Source of the DNA: JBBDIO01 sp040880365 | GTDB taxonomy: Bacteria > Chloroflexota > Anaerolineae > Caldilineales > Caldilineaceae | DNA length: 7,725 nt | Direction of reading: 5' to 3' | NCBI GenBank assembly: GCA_040880365.1 | Contig: JBBDIO010000052.1 | Location: 1-7,725 of the forward strand | Part shown: in pieces, positions 7,301 through 7,725 of the stretch | How positions within the stretch are numbered: position 1 is the first letter of the stretch | Layout: every line of letters begins with the position of its first letter | Translations under genes and position numbers: made by a program | The notes under the pieces: generated by a model | What the model was told of the DNA's origin: nothing | What the model saw: only the letters and a program-made list of their open reading frames with translations | Databases searched by the model: none

Positions 7301-7725
7301 GGCTATACGGTGGTTGTCGACTGGTCGAAGCTGGGCGGCAATGGCTGTTTCGACGTGGTGTTCAGGCGTCCCCAGGCCGCGCAGTCTGCTGACACAGTGG
7401 CTGACACTGTGGCTGACACTGTGGCTGATAGTGTCGCTAATGTGGATGCCGATGAAGCGCGCACGCGCGCGGCAGGTGCTCCGCTGCGGGCCGATTTGAG
7501 CATGGAGGCGTTGCGCCAATATGCCAATAATCCTATGGAAGAACGCACGACCCAGGCTTTGATTCCTGAATTGCGAGAACATCTGCGCGGGTCGCTGCCC
7601 GATTATATGATGCCTGCCACTTTTGTGGTGCTGGATGAATTTCCCCTGACGCCCAACCGCAAGATCGACCGCCAGGCGTTGCCGGCCCCCAGCCACAGCC
7701 GCCCGGATCTGGATGTGCCCTTTGT
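4321..7725 (+). CDS. NRPS adenylation domain with inserted N-methyltransferase (3' partial, gapped)
   Basis: This megasynthase activates an amino acid as aminoacyl-AMP and methylates it with SAM. After a repeat-rich N-terminus (1-55) an A domain starts directly; no condensation domain precedes it. Motifs: A1 LTYAQVN (80-86), A2 LKAGAAYVPLDPAYP (150-164), A3 YTSGSTGKPKG (244-254), A4 FDIS (289-292), A5 NVYGPTETT (379-387), A6 from GELYIGG (431), A7 YRAGDL (479-484), A8 GRADSQVKIRGFRIELGEIE (497-516). After the gap come an MT domain with the SAM loop VLEIGCGSG (from 6389), HGSDIS and IGDVRGLALLEAFH, then A9 LPDYMMP and A10 NRKIDR (from 7655, Lys codon 7661-7663). The window ends before any carrier. 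Pocket residues by alignment to GrsA-PheA are D290 I291 L294 Q333 L356 G358 V380 I388 W389 plus the A10 Lys, close to the glycine code, so N-methylglycine is predicted. The frame is +1 before the gap and +2 after it, as expected if the 100 N are nominal. Confidence 0.93.
4381..4434 (+). repeat. Two consecutive 15-nt duplications in the NRPS N-terminus
   Basis: SKLDV/SKLNG is encoded by repeats starting at 4381 and 4396, and NGNTR/NGNTQ by repeats at 4405-4419 and 4420-4434. Both have a 15-nt period and sit in the disordered-looking segment before the A domain. Confidence 0.7.
5701..5745 (+). repeat. 15-nt repeat in the A6-A7 loop
   Basis: Three five-codon units, ADGAV / ADAPV / AGAEG, run in tandem between A6 and A7. 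Most A domains are about ten residues shorter here (NPF to the Y-R-x-G-D-L motif), so this looks like a loop expansion by duplication. Confidence 0.6.
6001..6168 (+). repeat. 15-nt imperfect repeat flanking the assembly gap
   Basis: Before the gap the frame reads AHDNG / AHSDD / VRSD in 15-nt steps. A 24-nt sequence at 6021-6044 (encoding SDDVRSD and its flanks) recurs identically at 6145-6168 directly after the N run. It lies in the linker between A8 and the methyltransferase. Confidence 0.85.
6045..6144. other. Assembly gap of exactly 100 N
   Basis: Exactly 100 N lie between two copies of the same 24-nt repeat. The round length suggests a conventional unknown-size scaffold gap. The frame before it (codons starting at positions 1 mod 3) and after it (2 mod 3) do not match across 100 bases, but do match if the two repeat copies are overlaid. 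Confidence 0.95.
6971..7000 (+). repeat. 15-nt repeat at the end of the methyltransferase domain
   Basis: Two five-codon units, GTDAD (6971-6985) and GTEKA (6986-7000), share GGCACAGA and sit in a surface-type linker after the RYDVEIRV strand. The duplication is imperfect. Confidence 0.5.
7388..7435 (+). repeat. 12-nt tandem repeat encoding (ADTV)n
   Basis: Four 12-nt units at 7388-7399, 7400-7411, 7412-7423 and 7424-7435 encode ADTV, ADTV, ADTV, ADSV; units 2 and 3 are identical. They form a linker between the methyltransferase part and the A9 segment. CACAGTG and CACTGTG also make a local inverted repeat. Confidence 0.85.

Noticed and set aside
7388..7430. Hairpin formed by CACAGTG/CACTGTG as a terminator
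   Set aside because: It lies inside a coding linker, is a by-product of the 12-nt repeat and has no T-tract.

Overview
The window looks like bacterial DNA from the interior of a nonribosomal peptide synthetase (NRPS) gene cluster. All four recognisable genes are on the + strand. Coding DNA is GC-rich, with GTG/TTG/ATG starts and a cyanobacterial/Chloroflexota-style A-MT module, but the sequence alone does not fix the phylum.

Layout. (1) 3-1157: the 3' end of a gene whose product carries a phosphopantetheine carrier (GGDS) followed by a domain resembling lysophospholipid/lipid A acyltransferases (LPLAT, LpxL/HtrB-like). (2) 1179-2450: a complete paralogue with the same carrier + LPLAT architecture, in which the carrier serine is alanine (GGDA). 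(3) 2518-3558: a GT-A fold family 2 glycosyltransferase of the rhamnosyltransferase type. (4) 3559-4320: about 760 bases with no recognisable gene, holding direct repeats, a 10-bp hairpin and a 9-nt tandem repeat just before the next start. (5) 4321 to the window end: an NRPS that begins directly with an adenylation domain, has an N-methyltransferase inserted between motifs A8 and A9, and runs off the window after motif A10. A 100-N assembly gap (6045-6144) interrupts it.

How they may work together (inference). The NRPS module would activate and N-methylate an amino acid; the pocket residues resemble the glycine code, suggesting sarcosine. The carrier-LPLAT proteins are candidates for moving an acyl or peptidyl group from a carrier onto an alcohol or amine acceptor, and the glycosyltransferase could supply or decorate a sugar acceptor. 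A glycosylated lipopeptide or acylated glycopeptide is a reasonable working guess.

The most unusual points are the tandem carrier-LPLAT pair with a dead-looking second carrier, loss of the catalytic acid in both LPLAT domains, and very frequent in-frame micro-duplications (mostly period 15 nt, also 12 and 9) in linkers and loops. One of these repeats appears to have caused the assembly gap, which can be closed in frame by a 24-nt overlap.
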